Source: Crateriforma sp964453205
Lineage (GTDB): Bacteria; Planctomycetota; Planctomycetia; Pirellulales; Pirellulaceae
Assembly: GCA_964453205.1 (NCBI GenBank)
Contig: CAYVRC010000217.1
Span: 1-8,636 of the forward strand
Length of the DNA stretch: 8,636 bases
Direction of reading: 5' to 3'
The translations under genes and the position numbers were made by a program. Below the pieces are notes generated by a model. The model was not told the origin of the DNA and made no database searches. It saw only the letters and a list, made by a program, of their open reading frames with translations. The number at the start of each line of letters is the position of its first letter. The first letter of the stretch is position 1. Below are positions 1-5,921 of the stretch, one piece after another.

Positions 1-1
1 G

Positions 2-82
2 GGAGGCATGGGCGGCGGCATGGGAGGCGGCATGGGCGGCGGCATGATGGGCGGCGGCATGGGCGGAATGGGCGGCATGATG
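2..82 (+). repeat. Gly-Gly-Gly-Met coding repeat
   Basis: Tandem 12-nt units (GGC GGC GGC ATG and GGA variants) encode GGGM repeats that decay to GGM and GMM towards the 3' side. The tract runs off the window edge, so its full length is unknown. It probably encodes a flexible, disordered Gly/Met linker in front of the folded domain. The near-identical units make it prone to slippage. Confidence 0.8.
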
Positions 83-508
83 CGTGTCGCACCGAACAAA
101 CAACAAAAACTGTCGGTCACCACGGTCTGCTTGGAACACGGCAAGCCCGATCCGCGGCCCAAGATGGCTTACAAGATCGTGCCGCTTTCGGAATTCACCG
201 ATCGCACCGACGTGGCGATCCTGTGTGAATCGCTCGGCTACAAACAGCTTCCCCAGAACGTCGCCCAAGCGGCCGCTTGGCATTTGCTGGATGATCTGTC
301 CTGGACCGAATTGGCCGCCAAGAATCGCGTCGAAAGCAAGTACACCGGCAACGTGCGGTTCTTCAACCCGGCCGAACTCCGCGGCGCCCAAATGGTCGTC
401 AACAAGGTCCAAAGCTTGGCCGGCCGACGAGAGGCCATCGTCCCGACGGGCGAAGAAGCCGAAGCCGATCCGCCGACCGAATCGCCCAGCCTGACACGTG
501 CCCGCTAA
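2..508 (+). CDS. 3' part of an unnamed protein with Gly/Met-rich tract and conserved-looking C-terminal domain
   Basis: This reading frame is open from the window edge to TAA at 506-508, so the true start lies upstream; the in-frame ATG at 8 is one of many Met codons in a repeat and is unlikely to be the start. Numbering from that ATG, residues 1-25 are almost only Gly and Met. Residues 36-125 form a compact mixed domain with Cys41 in TTVCLEHGKPDP, Cys73, a QAAAWHLLDDLSW segment at 87-99 and an ELAAK motif. Residues 140-166 are an acidic, Pro/Thr/Ser-containing tail. I do not recognise the family. The domain resembles, from memory only, uncharacterised planctomycete proteins. The early Cys plus a Gln-Ala-x-x-Trp segment recalls thioester domains, which is speculative. 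Signal peptide status is not visible because the N-terminus is missing. Codon use resembles the neighbours, which supports a real gene. The next gene starts 67 nt or less downstream in the same direction. Confidence 0.75.
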   Translation, partial: GGMGGGMGGGMGGGMMGGGMGGMGGMMRVAPNKQQKLSVTTVCLEHGKPDPRPKMAYKIVPLSEFTDRTDVAILCESLGYKQLPQNVAQAAAWHLLDDLSWTELAAKNRVESKYTGNVRFFNPAELRGAQMVVNKVQSLAGRREAIVPTGEEAEADPPTESPSLTRAR

Positions 509-575
509 ATCGGATCCGGCGTGAACCGCGAAGCGGGCCTGGACAGTGTCGTTTCGCTACGCCAACATCCTTGGC

Positions 576-1523
576 ATGTTGAACCGAGACGCGATCGAAC
601 TGTTTGAGCATACCTGTCAGTACGCCCCCAACTTTGCCATGAACCTGCACCGGGTCGGCGAAGCCAGGGTGTTGGACGCCGGCATCGAAACCCGCGGTTC
701 CCTGGACGCCGGGTTGTTGTTGGCCCGGTTCTGCTTGGGCGATCAAGCCGACGTGTCGATCGTCCCGCTGGACGATTCGCGATTCGCCGTCGCCCAAGGC
801 GTCTTCGTTCGCACCGACGTGCCCTTGGTCGCGTGCTTGGGCGCCCAATACGCGGGTTGGCCGGTCCAAAGCGACGACTTTTTCGCGATGGGCAGCGGGC
901 CGATGCGACTGATGCGGGGCCGCGAGGAAATGCTGGTCGAATTGCGACTGGCCGAGGAAGGGGACGCCGTCGTCGGCGTGTTGGAATCCGACAAGTTGCC
1001 CGGCCCCTCGGTGATCCGATCCATTGCCGCCGACTGTGGCATCGACGACAGCGGCGTTCACTTGGCCGTCGCCCCGAGTTTTTCGATCGCCGGCAGCGTC
1101 CAGGTGGTCGCCCGCAGCATCGAAACGGCGCTGCACAAATTGCACGCCTTGAAATTCGACGTCACCCAGATCGTCTCGGCGACCGGATGCAGTCCTTTGC
1201 CACCGCCCGCCAAACCGGGCGACACGGTCGGCGGCATCGGGCGAACCAACGACGCGATGCTGTACGGCGCCGCGGTCACGCTATGGGTCGACTGCGACGA
1301 CGCGGCGATCGAAGCGGTGATCGAAAGCGTGCCCAGTTCGTCGTCGAAAGACTACGGCCGCCCCTTCGCCCAGGTCTTCAAAGACTACGAGTTCGATTTC
1401 TACCAGGTCGATCCGCTGCTGTTCAGTCCGGCGCGGGTCACGATGCACAATTTGACCAGCGGACGCACCTTTTCGGCCGGCCGGTTCGCCACGCCGATCC
1501 TTCAAGCCTCCTTCTCGGCTTGA
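576..1523 (+). CDS. mch: Methenyltetrahydromethanopterin cyclohydrolase (Mch)
   Basis: Mch hydrolyses N5,N10-methenyl-tetrahydromethanopterin to the N5-formyl form in the cytoplasmic H4MPT-dependent C1 pathway, used for formaldehyde oxidation or detoxification in bacteria. Family blocks seen in order are ARVLDAGIETRGSLDAG, LACLGAQYAGWPV (family: CLGSQxAGW), DFFAMGSGPMRL, VLESDKLP, VAPSFSIAGSVQVVARSIETALHK, GIGRTNDAMLYGA, VPSSSSKDYGRPFAQVFK and FDFYQVDPLLFSPA. The Arg180 and Glu183 spacing (R-S-I-E) matches the active-site Arg/Glu pair I recall from archaeal enzymes. From ATG 576 it is 315 aa, the family's usual size, and MLNRDA aligns with the short N-termini of homologues. A GTG at 546 would add ten residues and cannot be excluded; neither start has an SD. 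The RimK-like gene follows after 3 nt, indicating an operon. Confidence 0.94.
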   Translation: MLNRDAIELFEHTCQYAPNFAMNLHRVGEARVLDAGIETRGSLDAGLLLARFCLGDQADVSIVPLDDSRFAVAQGVFVRTDVPLVACLGAQYAGWPVQSDDFFAMGSGPMRLMRGREEMLVELRLAEEGDAVVGVLESDKLPGPSVIRSIAADCGIDDSGVHLAVAPSFSIAGSVQVVARSIETALHKLHALKFDVTQIVSATGCSPLPPPAKPGDTVGGIGRTNDAMLYGAAVTLWVDCDDAAIEAVIESVPSSSSKDYGRPFAQVFKDYEFDFYQVDPLLFSPARVTMHNLTSGRTFSAGRFATPILQASFSA

Positions 1524-1526
1524 ACG

Positions 1527-2411
1527 ATGGCGGCGCACTACTTGGTTTTGGGCAGTGATCGGGGCTGGCATGCGAATCAATTGCGTCAGGGCGCCCGGGC
1601 GATCGGCGCGAAAGTCACCTTCGCGGCTTATGAGAGTCTGTCCGCCCGGCTCGGTTCACCGATCGGATCGTCCGAAGTCGTCACGTTGCGATGCGATGCG
1701 GGCCTGTTGTCATCCTTCGACGCCGTCCTCACGCGGACCATGCCGGCCGGATCGCTGGAGCGGATCACGTTCCGTCTGGCCGTCTTGCACGCCGCGGTGC
1801 GGTCGGGATTGCGAGTCGTCAATCCGCCCGCGGCGTTGGAAATGGCGATCGACAAGTTCGCCACGTTGGCCGAAGTCCAACGCCTGGGCTTTCCCGTTCC
1901 CCCGACGCTGGTGGTGCAAGATCGCGTCGCCGCGATGCGGGGCTTCGAGACCTTGGGCGGTGACTGCGTCGTCAAGCCGATCTTCGGCGGCGAAGGTCGC
2001 GGCGTGATGAGAGTCGGCGATCGCGAACTCGCTTGGACCGTCTTCGGCGCCCTGGAACAGATCGACTCGATCGCCTACGTGCAACAATTCGTTCCGCCCG
2101 GCGGCCGCGACCTGCGATTGCTGGTCATCGGGGACCAGGTTCACGCGATTCGTCGCACTTGTGACAATGATTTCCGAACCAATGTGGTTCACGGCGCGAA
2201 AAGCGAACGGGTCGACGTCGACGACGCCTTGCGGTTGTCGGCCCAACGGATCACGTCGCAGTTCGGTGTCACGATCGCCAGCGTGGACTTGTTGCAAGGC
2301 CCCTCGCCCGATGAGTTGTTCGTCGTCGAGGTCAACGCGATCCCCGGATGGCGGGCCGCACAATCGGTCATCGACGAACACCTGGGCACTCGAATCATGG
2401 CTTCGTTATGA
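1527..2411 (+). CDS. RimK-like ATP-grasp ligase, candidate H4MPT glutamate ligase (MptN/Orf5-like)
   Basis: A 294-aa ATP-grasp enzyme expected to activate a carboxylate with ATP as an acyl phosphate and join it to an amine. Visible elements are an N-terminal pre-ATP-grasp half (1-100), the ATP-binding KPIFGGEGRG at 150-159, VQQFVPPGGRDLRLLVIG at 185-202, the RimK-type lid segment DFRTNVVHG at 215-223, and the metal-binding end with Asp253 and VEVNAIPGW (Glu268, Asn270). It starts 3 nt after the mch stop, and its stop overlaps the next start (ATGA). In methylotrophic bacteria a RimK-like ORF (orf5) lies beside mch, and archaeal MptN adds glutamate to tetrahydrosarcinapterin-type cofactors. Location therefore suggests a role in making or tailoring the H4MPT cofactor. 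The family assignment is firm; the substrate is inferred. Confidence 0.88.
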   Translation: MAAHYLVLGSDRGWHANQLRQGARAIGAKVTFAAYESLSARLGSPIGSSEVVTLRCDAGLLSSFDAVLTRTMPAGSLERITFRLAVLHAAVRSGLRVVNPPAALEMAIDKFATLAEVQRLGFPVPPTLVVQDRVAAMRGFETLGGDCVVKPIFGGEGRGVMRVGDRELAWTVFGALEQIDSIAYVQQFVPPGGRDLRLLVIGDQVHAIRRTCDNDFRTNVVHGAKSERVDVDDALRLSAQRITSQFGVTIASVDLLQGPSPDELFVVEVNAIPGWRAAQSVIDEHLGTRIMASL

Positions 2412-4100
2412 CGTCACCGGACAGCGACCGATCGAGCGATTCGTCGAACATCGCCGCGCGGATGTCTTTGATGGCGACGATGACGCCCGGTGCCATCGCG
2501 ATCGCTCAGCCCGACGGACCGCCCGATCCGGGCGGGAATCGCAGCTACGCGTTGACCACGTTCGGCGAACTGGATCGACGCAGNNNNNNNNNNGATCGCG
2601 CGGGGGCTGTTGGACTGGGGCGTCCGACCGGGCCATCGCTTGGTCATGCTGGTCCCTTTCGGCAGCGAGTTCATCCAACTGGTCTTCGGGCTGCTGAAAG
2701 CCGGCGTCACGATGGTGCTGATCGATCCGGGCATCGATCGCAAGCACCTGGTCGGATGCCTGGCGGACGCCCGGCCCGACGGCTTCGTCGGCGTCCCGAA
2801 AGCTCAAGCCGTCCGCACCGTCTTGCGTCGTCGCTTTCCCAGCGCGACGTGGAACGTCACGGTCGGTCGGCGGTACTTTTGGGGCGGCCGGAGCCTCGAA
2901 CAGATCGAAAGCCTGGGAAAAGAGTCGCGGACGCCGCTGCCCAAGACGGAGCTGTCCGACGCGGCCGCGGTGATCTTCACCACCGGCAGCACCGGCCCGC
3001 CCAAAGGCGTCTTGTTCACGCACCAAACCTTTCACGCCCAGGTCGATCGGATCCGCGACCGTTACGACATCCATCGCGGGTCGCGAGACCTCGCGTGTTT
3101 TCCCCTGTTCGGTTTGTTCGACGCCGTGATGGGCGTGACGACGATCATTCCCGACATGGACCCGACCAAACCGGCTGACGTCAATCCGCTGCGTCTGATC
3201 GAAGCGGCCCGGCAATGGGAAATCGATCAAGCGTTCGGGTCGCCCGCGCTCTGGAAAACGGTCGTGCGTTGGTGTGACGAACGCAACAGCATCGGCCGCC
3301 CCTTTCCGGAGCTTCGCCGCCTGCTGTCGGCCGGCGCGCCGGTGCCGGCCGACACGCTGGCAAAGCTCCGCACGCTCGTTCATCCCGACGCCGACATCGT
3401 GACGCCCTACGGGGCGACCGAAGCGTTGCCGATCGCGTCGATCGAAAGCCGCGAAGTCATCGCCGAGACCGGGCCGGCCGCCGCCAAAGGCAAAGGCGTC
3501 TGCGTCGGCACGCGTTTCGAAGGCGTCCAGTGGAAAGTCATCGAAATCACCGACGATCCGATCTCGCACCTCGAGGACGTCACGGAAATGCCGCCGCGAA
3601 AAATCGGCGAACTGTTGGTGACCGGCCCGATGGTGACCCGGCGCTACGTCGTACGCGAAGACCAGAACGCGTACCACAAAGTGTTCGACGGCGACCGCGT
3701 CTGGCATCGCATGGGCGACGTCGGTTACTTGGACGCGTCGGACCGGTTTTGGTTTTGCGGCCGAAAGGCTCATCGTGTCGTCCGCGGATCACGGACTTGG
3801 TTCACGGTGCCTTGCGAAGCGATCTTCAACAACCACCGGCAAGTCTTTCGATCGGCGCTGGTGCCGCTGGGAAAGGCCCCCGAACAGACGCCGGTCGTCC
3901 TGATCGAAGTCGACCCCGCGGTCGGCCGGCTGACCGCCGCGGGGCGGGCGACCTTGCTGGCGGAACTCAAGGACTTGGCGGCCAGAAATCCGCTGACCCG
4001 CCGGATCGAGGACATTCGAATTCGCGACGCCCCGATGCCCGTCGATGTCCGTCACAACAGCAAGATCTTTCGCGAGCGGCTGGCCGCGGAAATCAACTGA
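2408..4100 (+). CDS. oleC: OleC-like AMP-forming ligase (beta-lactone synthetase / fatty-acid CoA ligase family), interrupted by 10 N
   Basis: ANL-superfamily enzyme. OleC uses ATP to convert a beta-hydroxy acid into a beta-lactone, the step before OleB decarboxylation in long-chain olefin synthesis. It starts at ATG 2408, overlapping the previous stop, with the OleC-typical opening SSNIAARM. After the N run the frame changes from 2 to 0 and continues IARGLLDWGVRPG, so both parts belong to one gene and the 10 N are not the real length. Motifs are VLIDPGIDRKHL (OleC signature) near 2716-2751, the phosphate-binding FTTGSTGPPKG at 2976-3008, YGATE at 3408-3422, MGDVGY at 3711-3728, CGRK at 3756-3767 and PVDVRHNSKI with the C-terminal Lys codon at 4062. 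If the real gap is 6 nt, the product is 562 aa, close to OleC. No oleA, oleB or oleD is in view. A CoA ligase with another acyl substrate remains possible. Confidence 0.82.
2584..2593. other. 10-N placeholder inside the oleC-like gene
   Basis: Ten N break the reading frame by one base relative to the codons on both sides. To keep the frame, the true number of missing bases must be a multiple of three. Alignment from memory with OleC (LDARSDAMAAGL against LDRRS..IARGL) suggests two residues between Ser and Ile, that is 6 missing bases. Automated annotation would wrongly split or pseudogenise the gene here. Confidence 0.8.
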
Positions 4101-4103
4101 TCC

Positions 4104-4143
4104 GGCCGCCCGGTGGCCCCGACGGCCGCCCGGTGGCCCCGAC
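4104..4143. repeat. Perfect 20-bp tandem duplication after oleC
   Basis: Two identical adjacent copies (4104-4123 and 4124-4143) of a unit that begins GGCCGCCCGG and ends TGGCCCCGAC. They lie 3 nt after the oleC stop and 11 nt before the predicted -35 box at 4155. The perfect identity points to a recent slippage duplication. Each copy is GC-rich and contains CCGGCCG/CGGCCG-like palindromic cores, but there is no T tract, so it is not a convincing intrinsic terminator. Confidence 0.9.
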
Positions 4144-4154
4144 GATCTTTCCTC

Positions 4155-4183
4155 TTGCATTGCCACTTGTCACAAGGGATAAT
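4155..4183 (+). promoter_or_regulatory. Predicted sigma70-type promoter of the structured leader
   Basis: The -35 box is TTGCAT (4155-4160) and the -10 box is GATAAT (4178-4183), separated by 17 nt. This is the best promoter match I found in the window. It predicts a transcription start near 4190, directly before the first stem-loop of the structured RNA. A palindrome lies in the spacer. It would drive the leader and, on readthrough of the terminator, the hydrolase gene. Confidence 0.6.
4166..4176. promoter_or_regulatory. Palindrome CTTGT-C-ACAAG in the promoter spacer, candidate operator
   Basis: An 11-bp perfect inverted repeat (5-bp arms, 1-nt centre) sits between the -35 and -10 boxes, where a repressor would block polymerase. 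No regulator is identified, and short palindromes arise by chance, so this is only a candidate. Confidence 0.3.
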
Positions 4184-4284
4184 GTCACTGTCGGGTCGCG
4201 GTGACGCGCCGCGACGGACTACTTCCGAACGGTCGGAGATTCGCTCTGGTTGGCACCTGAATCTCGGCCGTCAAACCATGTACG

Positions 4285-4298
4285 TAAAGGAGGTGATC
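4285..4298 (+). promoter_or_regulatory. Full-length Shine-Dalgarno, perfect 14-nt complement of the 16S rRNA tail
   Basis: TAAAGGAGGTGATC is the exact reverse complement of the conserved 16S rRNA 3' end GATCACCTCCTTTA. It is far longer than normal SDs, while the protein genes in this window mostly have none. The AGGAGG core (4288-4293) is 7 nt before GTG 4301, an optimal distance, and lies in the stretch between stems 2 and 3 that I predict to be single-stranded. This decides the start of the short ORF. Confidence 0.75.
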
Positions 4299-4300
4299 AA

Positions 4301-4342
4301 GTGGATTATTGCTGTACCAGCCAACGGGGTGGTAACCCGTAG
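4301..4342 (+). CDS. 13-codon leader peptide MDYCCTSQRGGNP
   Basis: GTG at 4301 is followed by 12 sense codons and TAG at 4340, then an in-frame TGA at 4343 (tandem stops). The peptide, read with initiator Met, is MDYCCTSQRGGNP, with adjacent Cys codons TGC TGT at 4310-4315. Support is the perfect SD at ideal spacing, the upstream promoter, and the downstream stems and terminator; codon statistics mean nothing at this length. Translation would cover GGGGTGG (4326-4332), which otherwise forms stem 3, so ribosome position could set the RNA fold. Cys-Cys leader peptides are known in cysteine-responsive attenuation in other phyla; a similar role here is inferred. A competing overlapping ORF (ATG 4278 to TGA 4398, 40 aa) has no SD. 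Confidence 0.45.
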   Translation: MDYCCTSQRGGNP

Positions 4343-4435
4343 TGATGCCGGCGGGCTGATGCCACGGCACAGCCACCCCACTCGCGATCATCTGCTTTGA
4401 CTTTGCATAAAGTCGAGCTGAACTTGCGAGACAAG

Positions 4436-4480
4436 CCCGTTTGTCGAGATTCACCTTGGTCTCGGCAAGCGGGTTTTTTT
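4436..4480 (+). terminator. Strong intrinsic terminator
   Basis: A 14-bp stem pairs CCCGTTTGTCGAGA (4436-4449) with TCTCGGCAAGCGGG (4460-4473), with only two G-U pairs, a 10-nt loop, and seven T directly after (4474-4480). AAG before the stem can also pair into the T tract. It ends the structured leader and lies 78 nt before the hydrolase start. Confidence 0.88.
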
Positions 4481-4557
4481 GTGTCCCCAGCCGGGCTTCG
4501 TGCGAACGCCGCGAAGTGGCGGCCGCCGTGACCCGGGTCGACCACGAGACGGATTTC

Positions 4558-5746
4558 ATGGATTTTCAGCTGACCGACGCTTTGGCGATCTCGGCGGGGT
4601 TTGCCGTCATCCTCCTGCTGGCCTGGGCGGCGATGGGGCTTGTGATCGCCAGCCAACTGCTGTCCCAGCGGGTCCACCGCTGCGAAACGAAAGAACGCCC
4701 CCAGAATCGCGGATTCCAGCCGGTCGCCCTGGAAATCTTTGCCGACGACCGATCGCACCGGATCGCCGGCTGGCTGATCCGGCCGCCCGGAACGACCCAG
4801 GTTCGCCCGGACCCGTCGCCGGAAACGGACACCGGGCCGCCAGAACCGCTGCCGTGCGTCGTCATGATCCATGGTTTCGGCAGCAACAAGGACTGCCTGT
4901 GGACCTTTCCCGACGACCCGCAATATCGCGGTTCGATGATGGACCAGGGGGCCGATTCGCTGTGCCGAGCCGGTTTTTGTGTCGTCGCGATCGACTTGCG
5001 AAACCATGGCGAATCCGGCCGATGCGGTTTCATCACCCTGGGAAACCACGAAGCCCATGATGTCACCGCGACGATCGACTACCTGCGTCGGCACGCCGAA
5101 CGGCTGGGCATCGATCCCCGGCGGATCGGACTGCGTGGCGAAAGCATGGGTGCCGCGACGTGCCTGATCGCGGCGGCACGCGACCGCGAAAATCGTGTCT
5201 CGGCGGTCTGGTGCGATTCGTCCTTCGCGGACGCCGAATGGGTGATCTCGGATTTTTTGACCTACGCCGGCGTCACCCGCTCGCTGGCACCCGCCGTCCG
5301 GTTTTGGCTGCAGCGACGGACCGGCCAGCGGCTGGCCGATTCCAGCCCGGTCCGCCACGTCGGCGACATTCATTGTCCGGTCATGTTGGTCCATTCGACG
5401 GGCGACCGGATGGTGCCGATGCGACATTTTCACCGCCTGGTCAACGCCGATTGGCGGGCCGCCGACCGGGACGGAGCCGGACGAAAAGGGGCCCCACGCA
5501 AAGGGGCCNNNNNNNNNNNNNNNNNNNNNNNNNNNNNNNNNNNNNNNNNNNNNNNNNNNNNNNNNNNNNNNNNNNNNNNNNNNNNNNNNNNNNNNNNNNN
5601 NNNNNNNNAAAGGGGCCCCACGCAAAGGGGCCGATCTGCCGGAGACTTGGCAGCTCGACGGGCACGGCCACAATCGGCTGTGGCGGGAACCCGAATACCA
5701 AGAACGTCAAATCGAGTTCTTCCGCCGCCATTTGGGCGACCGCTGA
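4558..5746 (+). CDS. Membrane-anchored alpha/beta hydrolase (serine nucleophile), with in-frame minisatellite and 100-N gap
   Basis: Start ATG 4558 gives MDFQLTDALAISAG and one hydrophobic helix at about 8-31, likely a membrane anchor with the catalytic domain following. Hydrolase motifs are MIHGFGSNKD with oxyanion-region His105, VVAIDLRNHGES, the nucleophile elbow GESMGA with Ser196, HSTGDRMVP with the acid Asp283, and, after the N run, DGHGHNRLW holding the catalytic His. The real C-terminus ends EFFRRHLGDR and stops at TGA 5744-5746, in frame 2, while the upstream part is frame 1; the KGAPR repeat reads in phase on both sides, so 100 N is a placeholder and the gene is probably intact. Visible length is 362 aa plus the gap. 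The fold resembles S33-type peptidase/esterase relatives (BEM46/ABHD-like); the substrate is unknown. It is not OleB, which has an Asp nucleophile. No clear promoter lies in 4481-4557, so expression may depend on terminator readthrough. Confidence 0.85.
5485..5632. repeat. 15-bp in-frame minisatellite AAAGGGGCCCCACGC (peptide KGAPR) spanning an assembly gap
   Basis: The left flank has one full unit (5485-5499) plus 9 nt (5500-5508). The right flank has one full unit (5609-5623) plus 9 nt (5624-5632). Units are identical in every codon position and each contains the self-complementary GGGGCCCC. The unit length is five codons, so copy changes keep the frame. If only whole units are missing, the gap length is 6 plus a multiple of 15 bases. 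It falls in the hydrolase between the catalytic Asp and His. Confidence 0.9.
5509..5608. other. 100-N assembly gap within the minisatellite
   Basis: Exactly 100 N, a standard placeholder, flanked on both sides by the same 15-bp repeat. A length of 100 is incompatible with the frame seen on both sides, which needs a multiple of three. The likely cause is collapse of a long GC-rich tandem array. Confidence 0.95.
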
Positions 5747-5817
5747 ACCCGACACAGGGCACGCCCCCGAACCGGCCCGCCCGACGCGGAAAAGCTGCGT
5801 TTCCCGAGCCTTCCGTG

Positions 5818-5847
5818 TTCGATGTTGACCGACCCGTCTGCTATCCT
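5818..5847 (+). promoter_or_regulatory. Possible extended -10 promoter for pilB
   Basis: TGCTATCCT (5839-5847) has the extended -10 TG-N form. The best-spaced -35 (TTCGAT, 5818-5823, 18 nt) is poor, while the better TTGACC at 5825-5830 is only 11 nt away and badly spaced. It lies 75 nt before the pilB start in the 175-nt gap after the hydrolase. Weak evidence. Confidence 0.3.
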
Positions 5848-5921
5848 GGACGGGGCCTCGGCGATTGCGACGGCCGCGGCCTCTTTTCGACTCCCTGACC
5901 TTTTCGTGGCGAACCCGACCG

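Larger units (their letters stand above)
4190..4480 (+). ncRNA. Structured leader RNA or small RNA, about 290 nt, candidate ribosome-controlled attenuator
   Basis: Between a near-consensus promoter and an intrinsic terminator I can trace these pairings by eye. Stem 1 is GTCGCGG 4195-4201 with CCGCGAC 4209-4215. Stem 2 is 4229-4242 with 4259-4271, 13 pairs with bulged G4235 and one G-U. An open stretch 4272-4325 contains the SD and the start of a 13-codon ORF. Stem 3 is GGGGTGG 4326-4332 with CCACCCC 4373-4379, enclosing TGCCG 4346-4350 with CGGCA 4365-4369. Stem 4 is CTCGCGA 4381-4387 with TTGCGAG 4424-4430, enclosing GACTTT/AAAGTC at 4399-4414. The terminator hairpin follows. I recognise no known riboswitch, tmRNA, 6S or SRP RNA. 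The hydrolase gene 78 nt beyond has no evident promoter, which fits an attenuator; an independent small RNA is the alternative. Transcript ends are predicted. Confidence 0.55.

Noticed and set aside
2406..3773. Long minus-strand ORF opposite the oleC-like gene
   Set aside because: It spans the N run, has low-complexity composition rich in Arg, Asp, Gly and Val, and mirrors a gene with clear ligase motifs; such shadow ORFs are expected at this GC content. The same applies to minus-strand ORFs at 399-1145, 4306-5673 and 5841-7121.
4285..4298. A fragment of an antisense 16S rRNA gene
   Set aside because: The match stops after 14 nt; flanking bases do not continue into the 16S sequence, so a ribosome-binding function explains it better.
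4278..4400. 40-codon ORF (starts MYVKEVIKWIIAVPAN) overlapping the leader peptide
   Set aside because: It has no SD before ATG 4278; the strong SD lies inside it and points to GTG 4301. It also runs through the stems of the predicted RNA. It could still be real if homologues exist, so only a protein search would settle it.
4441..4557. An earlier hydrolase start at TTG 4441
   Set aside because: That start would lie inside the terminator hairpin; ATG 4558 immediately precedes a normal anchor helix.
5485..5632. CRISPR array
   Set aside because: The 15-bp units are directly adjacent without spacers, in frame within a protein gene.
4558..5746. The alpha/beta hydrolase as OleB, completing an ole cluster
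   Set aside because: OleB has an Asp nucleophile of the haloalkane dehalogenase type, whereas this protein has Ser in GESMG and a membrane helix; a promoter and terminator also separate it from oleC.
5825..5847. TTGACC/TATCCT as a standard pilB promoter
   Set aside because: The spacing is 11 nt, too short for a sigma70 promoter; only the extended -10 part was kept, at low confidence.
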